A model generated the notes under the pieces. That model did not search any database and was not told where the DNA came from. It saw nothing but the letters and a program-made list of their open reading frames with translations. From the NCBI GenBank assembly GCA_026986085.1, contig JALSPE010000002.1:1-5933 (forward strand): 5,933 bases of DNA. The letters are read 5' to 3'. The position numbers were made by a program, and so were the translations under genes. Position 1 is the stretch's first letter. Each line of letters starts with the position of its first letter. The DNA is from Campylobacteraceae bacterium (GTDB taxonomy: Bacteria > Campylobacterota > Campylobacteria > Campylobacterales > Sulfurovaceae). Below are positions 5,390 to 5,933 of the stretch, piece by piece.

Positions 5390-5933
5390 AGAGTTAATCG
5401 AGGCATTTAAAGAGTATTTGACAATAAATAAAGGTTTAAGCAGTAACTCTATATCTGCTTACATTAAAGATGTTGAACAGTTTTCTCTCTCTTCTAAAAA
5501 GAGTTTACTAAAAAGAGATAGTTTGGAAGTTGTAGATTTTTTATCTACATTTAAAAATAGACGGACATTAAATAGAAAACTCTCTTCAATAAATGCATTT
5601 TATGATTTTGCCAAAGAGTTAGAGTTTGGCTTGGTTGAACTTAATTTACAATCTTCTAAAGTTCCTGCCTCTTTGCCTCACTATCTTGAGCATGAATTTA
5701 TAATGGATAGGGTTGGGGATATTGATATAAAGAGTTGGATTGATTTAAGAGATAGGGCTTTAATTCTATTTTTGTATGCAACAGGTGTAAGAGTTAGCGA
5801 GGCAGTAAATGCTACTATTGATGATATTGATGGCTCTTGGCTTAGAGTGCGCTTTGCCAAAGGAGAGAGGGAGAGGGTTGTGCCAATAGCCAAAACAGCA
5901 CTTTTGGCTTTGCAGTTATATTTAAATGAGAGA
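5382..5933 (+). CDS. Xer-type tyrosine recombinase, N-terminal part (cut by right edge)
   Basis: The first 184 codons of a tyrosine site-specific recombinase; the frame is open to the window end. The ATG lies inside the end of the lipoprotein gene (8-bp overlap, in the sequence ATGAGTAG) with only a weak Shine-Dalgarno, so translation probably depends on coupling. Residues 1-100 form the SAM-like core-binding domain (FKEYLTINKGLSSNSISAY near the start). The catalytic domain then shows RDRALILFLYATGVRVSE with the first catalytic Arg at R137, and FAKGERERVVPI with the catalytic Lys at K160. The HxxR box and the nucleophilic Tyr lie beyond the window. The family includes XerC/XerD/XerH, which resolve chromosome dimers at dif. 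The first catalytic Arg sits at a position typical of XerC/XerD (near 148 in E. coli XerD), much earlier than in the longer XerH of Helicobacter and Campylobacter. A phage or integron-type integrase is less likely given the housekeeping context. Confidence 0.9.
   Translation, partial: MSRELIEAFKEYLTINKGLSSNSISAYIKDVEQFSLSSKKSLLKRDSLEVVDFLSTFKNRRTLNRKLSSINAFYDFAKELEFGLVELNLQSSKVPASLPHYLEHEFIMDRVGDIDIKSWIDLRDRALILFLYATGVRVSEAVNATIDDIDGSWLRVRFAKGERERVVPIAKTALLALQLYLNER

Noticed and set aside
5681..5893. A 70-codon open frame on the minus strand
   Set aside because: It lies antisense within the well-supported recombinase gene, has a low-complexity Ser/Leu-rich product and no expression signals; it is a shadow of the real frame.
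1..5933. tRNA, rRNA, CRISPR arrays, insertion sequences, toxin-antitoxin or defence genes
   Set aside because: Reading both strands showed no cloverleaf-like segment, spaced repeat array, transposase motif or terminal repeats; the recombinase is of housekeeping type.

Overview
The window is about 5.9 kb of AT-rich chromosomal DNA. It most resembles Campylobacterota (Epsilonproteobacteria). The reasons are the very AT-biased codon use (AAA, TTA, ATA, AGA, GAG), compact overlapping gene ends, and promoters that show a TGnTATAAT-type extended -10 with no convincing -35. The genus cannot be named from this sequence alone. All the longer genes are ordinary housekeeping or envelope types; I see no mobile element, CRISPR array, RNA gene or defence system.

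Layout: (1) 1-881, minus strand: an inositol-monophosphatase family gene (suhB type) followed, with an 11-bp overlap, by an unidentified gene cut by the left edge. (2) 882-928: a 47-bp divergent promoter region with two mirror-image TATAAT boxes, each placed so that transcription would begin on the A of an ATG. This suggests that both divergent genes are leaderless and start five codons inside their longest reading frames. (3) 929-1753, plus strand: a PqiA/LetA-family multipass inner-membrane protein. It converges on a 79-aa protein of unknown function (1762-2001, minus). One hairpin, 1741-1763, lies across both gene ends with the pqiA-like stop codon in its loop. (4) 2002-2376: a 375-bp, extremely AT-rich intergenic region. 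It holds the promoter, leader and operator-like dyad of the 79-aa gene, a tandem repeat of interlocking palindromes, and the promoter region of the next gene. (5) 2377-3696, plus strand: a WbaP-type polyprenyl-phosphate hexose-1-phosphate transferase, the first enzyme of a surface-glycan pathway. (6) 3737-5933, plus strand: a probable three-gene operon behind a perfect extended -10. It encodes a YfgM-like single-span membrane protein, a GTG-started lipoprotein with a BamB-like beta-propeller, and a Xer-type tyrosine recombinase truncated by the right edge.

How the genes fit together: several products act in the cell envelope (PqiA-like membrane protein, glycan-initiating transferase, YfgM/BamB-like pair). 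The YfgM-BamB order matches the yfgM-bamB order of gammaproteobacteria and suggests a role in periplasmic chaperoning or outer-membrane protein assembly. The recombinase is translationally coupled to the lipoprotein gene and probably resolves chromosome dimers. The points most worth a second look are the symmetric leaderless divergent promoters, the palindromic repeat in the intergenic region, and the BamB-like propeller beside a YfgM-like protein.
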